Assembly: GCF_035917995.1 (NCBI RefSeq)
Contig: NZ_CP109131.1
Location: forward strand, 1,550,001 to 1,614,000
Source: Streptosporangium sp. NBC_01755
GTDB lineage: Bacteria; Actinomycetota; Actinomycetes; Streptosporangiales; Streptosporangiaceae
Length of the DNA: 64,000 nucleotides
Direction: 5' to 3'
This document shows, in pieces, positions 36,485 to 45,591 of this stretch (position 1 is its first letter; each line of letters starts with the position of its first letter). The position numbers and the translations under genes were made by a program. A model generated the notes under the pieces. It was not told the origin of the DNA, did no database searches, and saw only the letters and a list, made by a program, of their open reading frames with translations.

Positions 36485-37423
36485 TCAGCCCGCGCGCATC
36501 AGGCCGTGACAGGCGATGGCGGCCGCGGCCACCACATTGAGGGAGTCGACGCCGAGGCCCATGGCCGCCGGGCTCATCGGGATGCAGACCGGCTCGTCGG
36601 CCTCGCGCAGCCAGCGGGAGGAGAGCCCGTCCCCTTCCGAGCCGAGCAGGAGCGCCACCCGGTCGGCCATGGTGACCCTGTCCATGGGCGTGGCGGACTG
36701 GTCGGGGGTGAGGGCCAGCGTCTGGAAGCCCGCCTCGCGCAGTTCGGCCAGGCCCGCGTACCAGTCGGTCATCCGCGCGTACGGGATCGCGAAGACCGCA
36801 CCCATGGAGACCTTCACCGACCTTCTGTACAGCGGGTCGGCACAGCGCGGCGAGAGGACGACCGCCTCGACGCCCAGCGCGGCGGCGCAGCGGAAGATGG
36901 CGCCGACGTTGCCGTGGTCGACGAGGTCCTCCAGGACCAGGACGCGCCGGGGCGGGGTGCCCTCGGCGCCGGGGCCCACGGCCTCCGCGCCCACCCGTCC
37001 GAGATCACGACCGGTGGCCCGGCCCGGGGACCTTCTCTCCGGGGAGGCGGCCCCGCCGGAGAGGATCTCCTCGACGGCGGGCAGGGGCAGGCGTTCCATC
37101 GCGGCGAGGGCGCCTCGGTGGACCTGGAAGCCGGTGACGCCCTCCATGACGGCGTCATCCACGACGTGGACCCGCCCTTCGAGGGTGTCGAGGAGGTCGG
37201 CGAGGGGCTCGGCCCAGCGGGGGGTGAGCAGGACGGAGCGCACGGGATAGCCCGCCGCGACGGCGCGGCGGATGACCTTCTCCCCCTCGGCTATGAAGAG
37301 ACCGTGCTCGGCCTCCAAGCTCTTGCGCAGCTCGACGTCACGCAGGTTGGCGTAGTCGGCCAACTGGTCGGCCAACTGGTCGGCCAACTGGTCGGCCAGG
37401 TGGGGGTCGATGGCTTCAGGCAC
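36485..37423 (-). CDS. TrmH/SpoU-family RNA 2'-O-methyltransferase
   Basis: A 312-residue SPOUT enzyme. An N-terminal substrate-binding part (ELRKSLEAEHGLFIAEGEKV) leads to the knotted domain with LVLEDLVDHGNVGAIFRCAA (motif 1), LLLGSEGDGLS (motif 2) and PMSPAAMGLGVDSLNVVAAA (motif 3), so it should methylate tRNA or rRNA ribose. The N-terminus carries LADQ three times from a 12-bp tandem repeat (37358-37393). A low-complexity insert of ~35 residues lies before motif 1. Its start overlaps the upstream DUF4184 gene by eight bases. Confidence 0.9.
   Translation of the reverse strand: MPEAIDPHLADQLADQLADQLADYANLRDVELRKSLEAEHGLFIAEGEKVIRRAVAAGYPVRSVLLTPRWAEPLADLLDTLEGRVHVVDDAVMEGVTGFQVHRGALAAMERLPLPAVEEILSGGAASPERRSPGRATGRDLGRVGAEAVGPGAEGTPPRRVLVLEDLVDHGNVGAIFRCAAALGVEAVVLSPRCADPLYRRSVKVSMGAVFAIPYARMTDWYAGLAELREAGFQTLALTPDQSATPMDRVTMADRVALLLGSEGDGLSSRWLREADEPVCIPMSPAAMGLGVDSLNVVAAAAIACHGLMRAG
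37358..37393. repeat. 12-bp tandem repeat within the TrmH N-terminus
   Basis: GGCCAACTGGTC repeats three times exactly and encodes LADQ repeats; as a multiple of three it is frame-neutral. Confidence 0.85.
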
Positions 37424-38189
37424 CCTCGAATACTGCCATGACCCGCCTGAGCTGCCATATCAGCGCGTGGACGAGGAGCATGGCGGAGCAGCCGACGACC
37501 ACTCCCGCACCCAGCCTCGTCACGAGCTCCGCCGTGCCGCGTGGTGGGAAGGCGATGGGCCAGGCGATCGCGCCCAGCAGGATGGACAGGGCGGTGGCCA
37601 GGAACACGGCCATCCGCCCGCGGGCGGGAATGACCAGCCGCTCGGGAACCGGCCGGGGTTCCATTCCGGACAGGCCACGCCAGGCCCACCAGAGCACGAC
37701 CGCCAGGCCGACCACCGTGGAGGTGTACTGCAGCAGGCGGAACAGGGGAAGCACGTCCGCCACCCGGGTGTCCAGCCAGTCCCAGCCCCACGTGGTGGAG
37801 CTGTAGGAGTGGGTGAAGGAGTCCCAGAGCTTGTGGGTGAGGGCGCCCACCGCGCCTCCGGCGATCACGGCGGGCAGCCGCCGCAATCCGTACATGCCGG
37901 GGGTCAGGGCCGCGGCGCGCCCGGCGAGGCCGGGAGGCAGGAGCGCGGTCAGCGGGTCGCGGAGCACCAGGTGGAATACCGCCAGCAACACGACGACGGC
38001 GAGCGGATCGATCGTGAGGACGCCCTCGAAGGAGTGCCAGATCATGTAGTCGGGCAGGAACGGGAAGAAGATCGGCAGATCGGGCACCATGGCACCCAGG
38101 GCGAGTGCCCAGGGGTCGAGCAACCGGCGCATACGCTCCGAGGAGATCAGTGGCAGCACGGCGGCCACATGACTGGGCGTGAACGGCAC
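37416..38189 (-). CDS. DUF4184 integral membrane protein
   Basis: A 257-residue protein starting VPFTPSHVAAVLPL, the DUF4184 signature, with about six membrane helices and conserved polar sites (GAMVPDLPIFFPF, GALTHKLWDSFTH). The His/Asp pattern resembles membrane metal-dependent hydrolases of the YdjM type. GTG 38189 has an excellent GGAGGGAAA; the 38225 start does not. Translationally coupled to trmH. Confidence 0.85.
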   Translation of the reverse strand: MPFTPSHVAAVLPLISSERMRRLLDPWALALGAMVPDLPIFFPFLPDYMIWHSFEGVLTIDPLAVVVLLAVFHLVLRDPLTALLPPGLAGRAAALTPGMYGLRRLPAVIAGGAVGALTHKLWDSFTHSYSSTTWGWDWLDTRVADVLPLFRLLQYTSTVVGLAVVLWWAWRGLSGMEPRPVPERLVIPARGRMAVFLATALSILLGAIAWPIAFPPRGTAELVTRLGAGVVVGCSAMLLVHALIWQLRRVMAVFEGA

Positions 38190-38366
38190 GGGTTTCCCTC
38201 CGACGATCTGCTGGGCAGGTCCCATCCTGTGGCACGATCACAGCGCGTGGGCACGCCGGGGAGCGGAGAAGCCACCGCGGTGGTGAGCTTTGCCGCTTCC
38301 CGGCACGACCACACTCCGTGACGGCTAGATTACCGAATGCCGTAGATCGGGGATTCGGAGGTCGCC

Positions 38367-38993
38367 GTGACCGACCAGACTGTGCCGGCGCCCAGCGCCG
38401 AGTGGCTGCGCGACGCCCACCGGGCCCGCGCGCTCTCCCTGGCCACCCTCCTCTGGCTGGGCGCGGAGAGCGTGCTCGGCATCGTCGCGGGACTGGGAGC
38501 GCACTCTGTCGCCCTCATCGGCTGGGGTACGTCGGCCCTGGTGGAGGCGGTGGCCAGCCTGATCGTGGTCTGGCGGTTCACCGGTTCGAGGACCGGTTCC
38601 GCGCACGCCGAGGAGCGGGCACGCAAGGCGGTGGCGATCAGCTTCTGGCTGCTGGCCCCCTACCTGGTGCTGCATGTGGCGCACGACCTGGGCGCGGGCC
38701 ACCGGGCCGTGCCGAGCCTGCTCGGGATCGCCGTGACGGCGACCAGCGCGGTCGGCATGCCGTTTCTGGGGGTGGCCAAGCGGCGACTGGCCATCCGGCT
38801 GCACTCTGCGGCGACCGCGGGCGAGGGGACGCAGAACCTGATGTGCGCGCTGCTCGCCACGGGGGTGCTGGCCGGGCTGGCGCTGAACACCGCCGGGTGG
38901 TGGTGGGTGGATCCCGCCATGGCGGTGCTGCTGGCGGCGGTGGCGGTGCGGGAGGGGCTCAGGGCGTGGCACGGCCATTCCTGCCACCACTGA
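38367..38993 (+). CDS. Cation-diffusion-facilitator-like membrane protein
   Basis: A 208-residue protein matching only the membrane domain of CDF transporters: SVALIGWGTSALVEAVASLI (TM2) and GWWWVDPAMAVLLAAVAVREG (TM6). Usual metal ligands are altered (GWGTSALVE and TAGEGTQN where D/H-rich motifs are expected), and no cytoplasmic C-terminal domain is present, so transport of Zn2+ or Fe2+ is uncertain. GTG start with GGAGGTC. Confidence 0.75.
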   Translation: MTDQTVPAPSAEWLRDAHRARALSLATLLWLGAESVLGIVAGLGAHSVALIGWGTSALVEAVASLIVVWRFTGSRTGSAHAEERARKAVAISFWLLAPYLVLHVAHDLGAGHRAVPSLLGIAVTATSAVGMPFLGVAKRRLAIRLHSAATAGEGTQNLMCALLATGVLAGLALNTAGWWWVDPAMAVLLAAVAVREGLRAWHGHSCHH

Positions 38994-39214
38994 CGCGCAC
39001 CTCTCCCGCCGACGACCAGGCGATCCCGGCACCATTGACCACAGGCCGCCCCACTGGGACACAGGGTGCCAATATAAACACGTATGGTGATAACAGCACC
39101 AAAAGGGGTGTTTTGCCACAGTAACCGTTCCCAGTACAGTTCCGTGAACATTGCGGACAACCTCCCGATAGGGTGACCCGCTAGCTTCCTGACATCGACA
39201 TCGAAGAGGGAATC

Positions 39215-40996
39215 GTGGGACGTCACCGTACGGATGATCTCGAGGGCGGCTACACCTCCTCCAAGGAGCCGCAGCCCAGGCGGAGGCGTGGGGGGCACGG
39301 CAGGGTGCTGGTCCCGCTGGCCGGTTCCGTCGCCCTCGCGGTGCTGCTCGGTGTGGCCGCGTTCGTGGTCATCAACCGCGACCGCGGGTGTGCGGGTGAC
39401 GCGCTGCCACTGCGGATCACCGCCTCACCGGACATCCAGCCCGCCCTGTCCCAGATCGCCGAGCGCTTCAACAAGGCGTCCCACGAGGTCGAGGGCAGGT
39501 GCACCACCGTCGCGGTGACCAAGGGCGCCTCGGCGACCGTGGCCTCCTCCCTGAGCGGGGCCGGCGGCAGGGCCGCCGCGATGGATCTGTGGATCCCGGA
39601 CTCGGGGCTGTGGGTGACGAACCTGCGGGCACGGAATCAGGAGGTGCCGGAGGCCGGCGCGTCCATCGCGCACTCCCCCATCGTCATGGTGGCCTCGGGC
39701 TTGGTGATACCGAACCTGAAGAAGAGCTTCGGCGAGGCCAGCTGGGGCGGCATGATCAACGCCGCCAACGTGGCCAACGTCGACGGCCCCGGCCGCAAGG
39801 TGCGCGTACTGGTGCTGGACCCCTCGCTCAACGCCGCCGGGCTCGGCGCGCTCCTGGCCGCCGCCGGGGTGGCCACGGCCTCGGGCGCGGGCGAGGAGCA
39901 GCTGGTCGGTGCGCTCAAGAACCTGTCGGGATCGACCTCGACGGTCCGCGACCAGGACGCGCTGCTGTCCAGCCTCGGTGTCAAGGGCAGCAAGGCCCCG
40001 CTGGGCATCGCCTCGGAGCAGGGTGTCTGGGCGTTCAACAAGGTCAAGAAGCCCGAGGTGCCCGCCGTACCGCTCTATCCGGCTGAGGGGACCATCAACC
40101 TCGACTACCCGGTGGTGATCACCGCCAAGGACACCGCCGTACGCAAGGCCGCCGAGGCGTTCCAGCAGGAGCTCGGCAGCGAGTCCTCCAAAAAGACCCT
40201 GCAGGATCAGGGCTTCCGCACCCCGGACGGCAAGGGCGGAAAGGCGATCTCCGGCTCCGCGGGCTTCCAGGCCAAGGCACCGCAGGCGATCGAGCCGCCC
40301 GACGGCAAGACCGTCGCGAGGATGTCGCAGACCTGGTCCCGGATCAAGCTCGGCACCAGGCTCGTCACCCTGCTGGACGTCTCGGGGACCATGGCCCTGC
40401 CGGTGCCCGGCACCGGCATGACCCGGATGCAGGCGATCAGCAGGATCGCCGTCGAGGGCATGAAGCTCTTTCCCGCCAAGAGCGAGCTGGGACTGTGGGA
40501 GTTCTCCACGCATCTCGACGGCCAGGGGGTCGACTACCGCGAGACGGTCCCGGTCGGCCCGCTCACCGAGGACATGAACGGCGTGCTGCGCAGGGACGTG
40601 CTCAACCAGAAGCTGATCGGGGCCCAGGCCAAGGCGACCGGCGACACCGGGCTCAACGACACCCTCGCCGCCGCCTACCGGCAGATGACCGACGAATACC
40701 AGAGCGACAAGATCAACACGGTGCTGATCCTCACCGACGGGGCGGGCAACGACGACCCGGACGGGGGGATCGGCAACCAGCAGATCCTGAAGCGGCTGAG
40801 GGAGCAGTTCAACCCGGAGAAGCCGGTCAGCGTCCTGATCATCGCGTTCGGCCCCGACGCCCCCAAGGGCAAGCGCCAGATGGAGGCCCTGGCCAAGGCG
40901 ACCGGCGGTGACGCGTACATCGCCAAGGACGTCCTGGAGGTCAGGAAGTTCTTCCTGGAGGGCATGAAGCGCCGGCTCTGCGCCCCCAACTGCTGA
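39215..40996 (+). CDS. Solute-binding-protein domain fused to VWA domain
   Basis: A 593-residue exported protein: one membrane anchor (VLVPLAGSVALAVLLGVAAF, ~31-50), a type-2 periplasmic-binding-like domain (~60-350; LRITASPDIQPALSQIAERF, GTINLDYPVVITAKDTAVRKA), and a C-terminal von Willebrand A domain (~380-590; TLLDVSGTMALPVPG). The metal site reads DVSGT instead of DxSxS, changing one ligand, though LILTDGAGND fits the later motif. Possibly a surface receptor. It precedes the sigma-fusion gene in the same direction. Confidence 0.85.
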   Translation: MGRHRTDDLEGGYTSSKEPQPRRRRGGHGRVLVPLAGSVALAVLLGVAAFVVINRDRGCAGDALPLRITASPDIQPALSQIAERFNKASHEVEGRCTTVAVTKGASATVASSLSGAGGRAAAMDLWIPDSGLWVTNLRARNQEVPEAGASIAHSPIVMVASGLVIPNLKKSFGEASWGGMINAANVANVDGPGRKVRVLVLDPSLNAAGLGALLAAAGVATASGAGEEQLVGALKNLSGSTSTVRDQDALLSSLGVKGSKAPLGIASEQGVWAFNKVKKPEVPAVPLYPAEGTINLDYPVVITAKDTAVRKAAEAFQQELGSESSKKTLQDQGFRTPDGKGGKAISGSAGFQAKAPQAIEPPDGKTVARMSQTWSRIKLGTRLVTLLDVSGTMALPVPGTGMTRMQAISRIAVEGMKLFPAKSELGLWEFSTHLDGQGVDYRETVPVGPLTEDMNGVLRRDVLNQKLIGAQAKATGDTGLNDTLAAAYRQMTDEYQSDKINTVLILTDGAGNDDPDGGIGNQQILKRLREQFNPEKPVSVLIIAFGPDAPKGKRQMEALAKATGGDAYIAKDVLEVRKFFLEGMKRRLCAPNC

Positions 40997-41186
40997 CTCC
41001 CCATCGCGTACGGCCGGCGCCACATTGGCACCAGCTGCACCAATTTTCCCAGGTCATACCAGGTTGGCATGATATTGACCCATCTGGTCAACCGGTTGCG
41101 GGGAGGTGACGTCCTACGCGTGTGAGGCCTGGAACGGGCGAGTGTCGAAGCCCGTGAACGAGCCCGTCCCGCGGGGAGGAATGTCC

Positions 41187-42956
41187 GTGCCCGGATGGCC
41201 GACCGTCGGCCGAACCGACGATCAACAACTCGTTGAGACGCTGCGGCGCGCCGACACGACGGCGCCCGCGAGCCTCTACGACTCCTATGCCGAACGTCTC
41301 CACGACTATGCCCACTCACTGCTGGGCGACCGTGAGAGCGCCGCCGGCGCCGTACACGACGCCCTGGTCACGGCCCAGGGCCGGGTGGACCGCCTGCGCG
41401 ATCCCGGCCGCCTGCGCGCGTGGCTGTACGCACTCGTACGGATCCGGTGCGCGGGCGCGGAGCGCGGCGGCCGGCGGAGGACGGCACCGCCTCCTGACGT
41501 CCACGACGACCCGGGCGAGCGGGAACTGGCCGCCCTGGTCCACGAGGCGATGGCGGAGCTGGGCGGGCAGGAACGCGAAGTGCTGGAGCTTTCGCTCCGT
41601 CACGACCTCGGCGGCGGCGAGGTCGGCGCGGTGCTCGGGCTGACCTCCCGGCAGGTGACGGCGAGGCTCTGCCGGGCCCGCGACCACCTGGAGAACGCGG
41701 CGGCGGCCGTGGTACTCGCCAAGGTCGGCCGGGCGCACTGCCCCGACCTGTCGGCGATGGTCGACTCGTGGGAGGGGCCCCTCACCACGATCCTGCGCAG
41801 GCGGCTGTCGGCCCACATCGGCCGCTGCGAGGTATGCGTGGAGCGCAGGGACCGGCACGTCTCGGCCGGGCGGCTGCTGGACCTGGTGCCGCCGGCCTAT
41901 CCGCCGCTCTCCCTGCGCCGCCGGGTGATCGAGACCTGCGTGAACCCGGAACTGCGCGAGGAGCGCGCCTCCGTCGTCGCCGAGGGCGACCACTTCGACA
42001 GGGCCGGGTTCCCGGTGGCGGGGCAGCGGCCACCGGGCCGCCGGCGGGCGGTGAGGAAGGAGCCGGCCGGCCGGCGGGCGCGCGACGAGGGAAGCCGCGG
42101 AACCCGGGAGACCGCGTCCCCCGCGGGCCCCCGGTCCCGGCGCGTGGCAACGCCCCCGGATGGTGCCGGGCGGTATACCGAGGTACTGCCGGCGCAGCGG
42201 CGGAGGCAGCGAAAGCGCAGGGGGCCCGTGCTGCTGCTGGCGGCGGTGTGCGTGCTGGCGGCCACCGGGGCGGTGGCCGTGGTGGGCGGGCAGGGCCTGG
42301 CCGGCGGGGCGTTGGGGAGCGCCGGGGCCGCACCGGGTACGGAACCCGCGCTGATCACACTGGAGCCCGGCCCGGAGCCGACGCCCGACCTGCCGCCGGA
42401 GGATCTGCCCCTTGAGGACCTGCCCCTTGAGGACCTGGAGACGGAGAGCGCGCCGACTCCCACTTCGCGAAGGACCCCGGCGACCGGGACGCCCGCTTCC
42501 ACCCCCACCGCGGCGCGCCCGGCGCCGACCCGCGGGTCCTCCGCGCGGCCGGCCCGCGCCACCCGCGCCACCACCCGCGCCACCACCCCGCCGCCCGCAG
42601 CCGGGCGGCTGACCGTCTCGTGCCCGTCGAACATCGGAGAGGGCGCCGGGCAGATCCGGCTCGCGGCCCGCAACGCCACGCTCTCCTGGTCGGCGACCAC
42701 CTCCGGCGGGCTCGACGTGCATCCCGCCCGGGGGCAACTGAAGGCGGGGGCGAGAGCCGTGATCTGGGTCACGGCCAAGGACCCCTCGGAGAGCGGCGCG
42801 GGCCGCGTCGCGTTCAAGTCCGCCGGAGGCAACGCCGGATGTGCGATCTCCTGGGAGAACCTGGAGGCGGACGCCTCCGCGCCTCCCCCGGACCCGGCCC
42901 CCGACCCGACCCCGGCCCCCTCCGCCGGGGCAGGCTCCGAGGGGGAGATAGGCTGA
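41187..42956 (+). CDS. ECF-like sigma factor fused to ZAS motif, membrane segment and outer domain
   Basis: About 589 residues. Sigma region 2 (~27-90; ASLYDSYAERLHDYAHSLLG), region 4 (~118-170; LGGQEREVLELSLRHDLGGG, GLTSRQVTARLCRARDHL), then a zinc-type HIGRCEVC at ~210-217 (HxxxCxxC as in ZAS anti-sigma factors), a basic/Pro stretch, one membrane helix (GPVLLLAAVCVLAATGAVAV, ~346-365), a Pro/Thr-rich outside linker with PLEDLPLEDL repeats, and an Ig-like end (LTVSCPSNIGEGAGQIRLAA). GTG 41187 is chosen because GGAGGA lies six bases upstream. Confidence 0.8.
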   Translation: MPGWPTVGRTDDQQLVETLRRADTTAPASLYDSYAERLHDYAHSLLGDRESAAGAVHDALVTAQGRVDRLRDPGRLRAWLYALVRIRCAGAERGGRRRTAPPPDVHDDPGERELAALVHEAMAELGGQEREVLELSLRHDLGGGEVGAVLGLTSRQVTARLCRARDHLENAAAAVVLAKVGRAHCPDLSAMVDSWEGPLTTILRRRLSAHIGRCEVCVERRDRHVSAGRLLDLVPPAYPPLSLRRRVIETCVNPELREERASVVAEGDHFDRAGFPVAGQRPPGRRRAVRKEPAGRRARDEGSRGTRETASPAGPRSRRVATPPDGAGRYTEVLPAQRRRQRKRRGPVLLLAAVCVLAATGAVAVVGGQGLAGGALGSAGAAPGTEPALITLEPGPEPTPDLPPEDLPLEDLPLEDLETESAPTPTSRRTPATGTPASTPTAARPAPTRGSSARPARATRATTRATTPPPAAGRLTVSCPSNIGEGAGQIRLAARNATLSWSATTSGGLDVHPARGQLKAGARAVIWVTAKDPSESGAGRVAFKSAGGNAGCAISWENLEADASAPPPDPAPDPTPAPSAGAGSEGEIG

Positions 42957-43109
42957 TTCCCGCATCTCGTTTTACCTAACACCGAGACTTCTCTCAGGAA
43001 TCCGGTAAACCATGGACGGGTGCCGAGCGTCGGCATTGACGTCCATGCTGAGTGATTGATCACATGAAGGCGCGATCAGTCACGTCATTACCAACCGGGA
43101 GTTTCGGAG
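42957..43109. promoter_or_regulatory. Leader with nested dyads before the glycan locus
   Basis: GTGATTGATCAC (43052-43063) is a near-perfect dyad, nested within TGACGT (43037-43042) and ACGTCA further right (about 43080-43085). It precedes the first gene of the 43-56-kb block and may be its control region. Confidence 0.35.
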
Positions 43110-43481
43110 ATGTCGATCAACCGCAGGGTGCTCAAATGGGCACTCACCTTCGCATGTGTCGCGGGGGCCGTGATCGCCTTGGTCGACATCGACACTCCGT
43201 TACGCCTGGTTCTCACTCCCCTGTTCCTGTTGGTGGTTCCGGGCTTCGCGGTGGTAGGACTGTTGCGTGATCGTGACCCTCTTGCGGCACTATCAGTGGG
43301 GGCAGCGGCAAGCCTGGTTGTGAACGTTCTCCTGGCCGCTGCCATGCTCACTTTTGACGCGTGGTCGCCTCGTGCCGGAGTTGCGACGATCGCGGTGCTC
43401 GGCGGTTTCATATACGTACTACGCGTGTTGTATCGGGGGAGCGGGAGCTTGCAGACCGAACAGGGGGTCAGGTCAAGGTGA
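43110..43481 (+). CDS. Small four-helix membrane protein
   Basis: A 123-residue hydrophobic protein (LKWALTFACVAGAVIALVDI, LVLTPLFLLVVPGFAVVGLL, VNVLLAAAMLTFDAW, VATIAVLGGFIYVLRVLYRG), four predicted helices. The first half recalls DUF1616-like proteins found beside glycan genes. Its stop overlaps the next gene's GTG (GTGA), so it is translated with the GNAT gene. No family is certain. Confidence 0.75.
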   Translation: MSINRRVLKWALTFACVAGAVIALVDIDTPLRLVLTPLFLLVVPGFAVVGLLRDRDPLAALSVGAAASLVVNVLLAAAMLTFDAWSPRAGVATIAVLGGFIYVLRVLYRGSGSLQTEQGVRSR

Positions 43482-44605
43482 ACATCGTCATCGTTCGTCC
43501 GGGAGACCTCGGGGAATCCGAGATCTCGCGATGGCGGGAGTTGCAGGTAGCGGATCCGTCGCTGGACAACCCCTTTCTCTCCGTGGAGTTCACGCTCGCC
43601 ATGGGGCGCCTGCGTGACTACGTCCGCGTCGCGGTGATACAGGACGATGGCAAGATCGTGGGATTCTTCCCCTACGAACGGCACAGCTTCGGGATCGGCA
43701 AGCCTCTCGGGGGCTTCCTGACCACCTGCCACGGACTGATCTCCGTCCCCGGCCTCGACCTGGACGTCCGTGCCCTGCTGCGCGCCTGCAAGCTCTCGGT
43801 CTTCGACTTCGACCACCTGGTCCCCGGCCAGCCGACGTTCGCGGCGTACGAGTCCGACGTGCGACCGGCGCCGGTGATGGACCTCAGCGTGGGTTTCGAG
43901 ACCTACATCGAGCAGGTGAAGGCCAACTCGCCGAAGAACCTCAAGACCGTCCGTTACAAGGAGCGCAAGCTCGGCCGCGAGCAGGGCGAGATCCGCTTCG
44001 AGTGGGACTCGTCCGACCTTGGCACGCTCCGCACGCTCACCAACTGGAAGTCCGACCAGTACCGCAGGACGGGCCGCGTCGACCGCTTCGCCCAGCCGTG
44101 GATCGTCCAGCTGCTCGACGAGATGCACGCGGAGAGGTCCGAGAGTTTCGCGGGTGTCCTGACCATGGTCTACGCCGGAGACAGGCCGGTCGCCGGGCAC
44201 TTCGGCCTCCGTACCGCGACGACCCTGGTCGGCTGGTTCCCCGCCTACGACACCGAGTTCGCGCGCTACTCTCCCGGCATCATGCACCACCTGCACATGG
44301 CCGAGCACGCCGCCGGCTCAGGGTTGCGGCAGGTCGACATGGGCAAGGGCGGGCGCGAGTACAAGAGCTGGCTGAAGAGCGGTGACCTCTTCGTCGCGGA
44401 GGGCCGCGTCTCACGTCCCTCCCCCGCGGCCGCCGTCCACTGGATCGGCCGCACCCCGGTCAACAAAGCACGAACGATCGTTACCGATCGCCCGCATCTG
44501 TACAGGCTTGCTGACCGTGTGCTGAAGGGGTTCGGCCGTATGCGCTCCCCCGCGCAGAACCAATCAAGCACCCCGGTCGTCAAGGAACCATGGGGAGTGG
44601 GTTAG
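43478..44605 (+). CDS. CelD/BcsL-like GNAT (FemAB-like), paralogue A
   Basis: A 375-residue protein of the Acetyltransf_6 group linked to exopolysaccharide and cellulose clusters. Two GNAT-like halves: FLSVEFTLAMGRLRDYVRVA ... VGFFPYERHSFGIG (~20-75) and KARKL-type KERKLGREQGEIRFEW ... GHFGLRTATTLVGWFPAYDT ... LRQVDMGKGGREYKSWLKSG (~150-310). GTG at 43478 overlaps the preceding stop by four bases. It is closely similar to the protein at 54847-55932. Probable role: acylating a sugar or lipid-linked intermediate (inference). Confidence 0.85.
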   Translation: MNIVIVRPGDLGESEISRWRELQVADPSLDNPFLSVEFTLAMGRLRDYVRVAVIQDDGKIVGFFPYERHSFGIGKPLGGFLTTCHGLISVPGLDLDVRALLRACKLSVFDFDHLVPGQPTFAAYESDVRPAPVMDLSVGFETYIEQVKANSPKNLKTVRYKERKLGREQGEIRFEWDSSDLGTLRTLTNWKSDQYRRTGRVDRFAQPWIVQLLDEMHAERSESFAGVLTMVYAGDRPVAGHFGLRTATTLVGWFPAYDTEFARYSPGIMHHLHMAEHAAGSGLRQVDMGKGGREYKSWLKSGDLFVAEGRVSRPSPAAAVHWIGRTPVNKARTIVTDRPHLYRLADRVLKGFGRMRSPAQNQSSTPVVKEPWGVG

Positions 44606-44758
44606 ACCCGCTCCCACCACCGCACCCATTCGCCAGGACCCTCGCATGCAACCCTCATCGCATTCGCCATTTCCCCCGATCCCTCCGATCGCCTATGGCC
44701 CCGGGTCCGTCCGCCAGTCGCCCCCGACGACCGACCGCCCGGAAGGACATCCGTCACC
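44606..44758. other. Short gap, no gene seen
   Basis: Pro/Arg-rich frames here are antisense or chance. No clear promoter is visible; the GT2 gene may be read from upstream. Confidence 0.4.
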
Positions 44759-45589
44759 ATGAGTCCCGAAGTCGCCAAGCACTACAACAACAAGCCGCCC
44801 CTGAGGGCGGTGCCGCCCATCGAGCGGTTCACCCCCATCACCCCCAACATGGCGATCTCCCCGACCGTCAGCGTCGTCGTACCGGCCATGAACGAGGCGG
44901 AGAACCTTCCGCACGTCTTCGCGACGCTGCCGCAGTGGATCGACGAGATCGTCCTGGTGGACGGCAACTCGGTGGACGACACCATCGCCGTGGCCAGGAA
45001 GCTGCGCCCCAACATCCGCGTGGTCCGCCAGACCGGCAAGGGCAAGGGGAACGCGCTCTCGGCCGGATTCGCCGCCTGCACCGGCGACATCATCGTGATG
45101 ATCGACGCCGACGGGTCCACGGACGGCCGCGAGATCATCCAGTTCGTGGGCGCGCTGGTCACCGGGGCCGACTTCGTCAAGGGCTCGCGCTACGCATCCG
45201 GCGGCGGCAGCGACGACCTGACGTTCATCCGCAAGTTCGGCAACAAGACGCTGACCGCGCTGGTCAACAGGATGTACGGGACCAGCTACAGCGACCTGTG
45301 CTACGGCTACAACGCCTTCTGGGCCCGCCACCTGGACGTCCTCAACCTCGACTGCGACGGCTTCGAGATCGAGACCCTGATGAACGTCCGCGCCGCCAAG
45401 GCCGGGCTCAAGGTTCACGAGGTTCCCAGCCACGAGCGCTGCCGCATCCACGGCGAGAGCAACCTGCACGCCGTCCGCGACGGCATCCGGGTGCTGAAGA
45501 CCATCATCCGCGAGTGGCGGAGCAGCCCCGCTCCCGTCGTTCACGAGCCGGCGGCCGCCTCCCGCGCGGCGGACCAGGGCGCCGCGTAG
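44759..45589 (+). CDS. GT2 glycosyltransferase, paralogue of the 21.9-kb enzyme
   Basis: A 276-residue GT-A enzyme of the polyprenyl-phosphate-sugar synthase-like group: SVVVPAMNEAENLPHVFATL, IVMIDADGSTDGREI (DxD), LCYGYNAFWARHLDVL and VPSHERCRIHGESNLHAVRD. It has an N-terminal extension of ~30 residues and a Pro/Ala tail compared with the paralogue. No membrane helix. Two bases separate it from the next GT2 gene. Confidence 0.9.
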   Translation: MSPEVAKHYNNKPPLRAVPPIERFTPITPNMAISPTVSVVVPAMNEAENLPHVFATLPQWIDEIVLVDGNSVDDTIAVARKLRPNIRVVRQTGKGKGNALSAGFAACTGDIIVMIDADGSTDGREIIQFVGALVTGADFVKGSRYASGGGSDDLTFIRKFGNKTLTALVNRMYGTSYSDLCYGYNAFWARHLDVLNLDCDGFEIETLMNVRAAKAGLKVHEVPSHERCRIHGESNLHAVRDGIRVLKTIIREWRSSPAPVVHEPAAASRAADQGAA

Positions 45590-45591
45590 CC

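Noticed and set aside
43361..43477. Extended start of CelD-like GNAT A
   Set aside because: The extension overlaps the small membrane protein gene by over 100 bp; GTG 43478 gives the usual family start.
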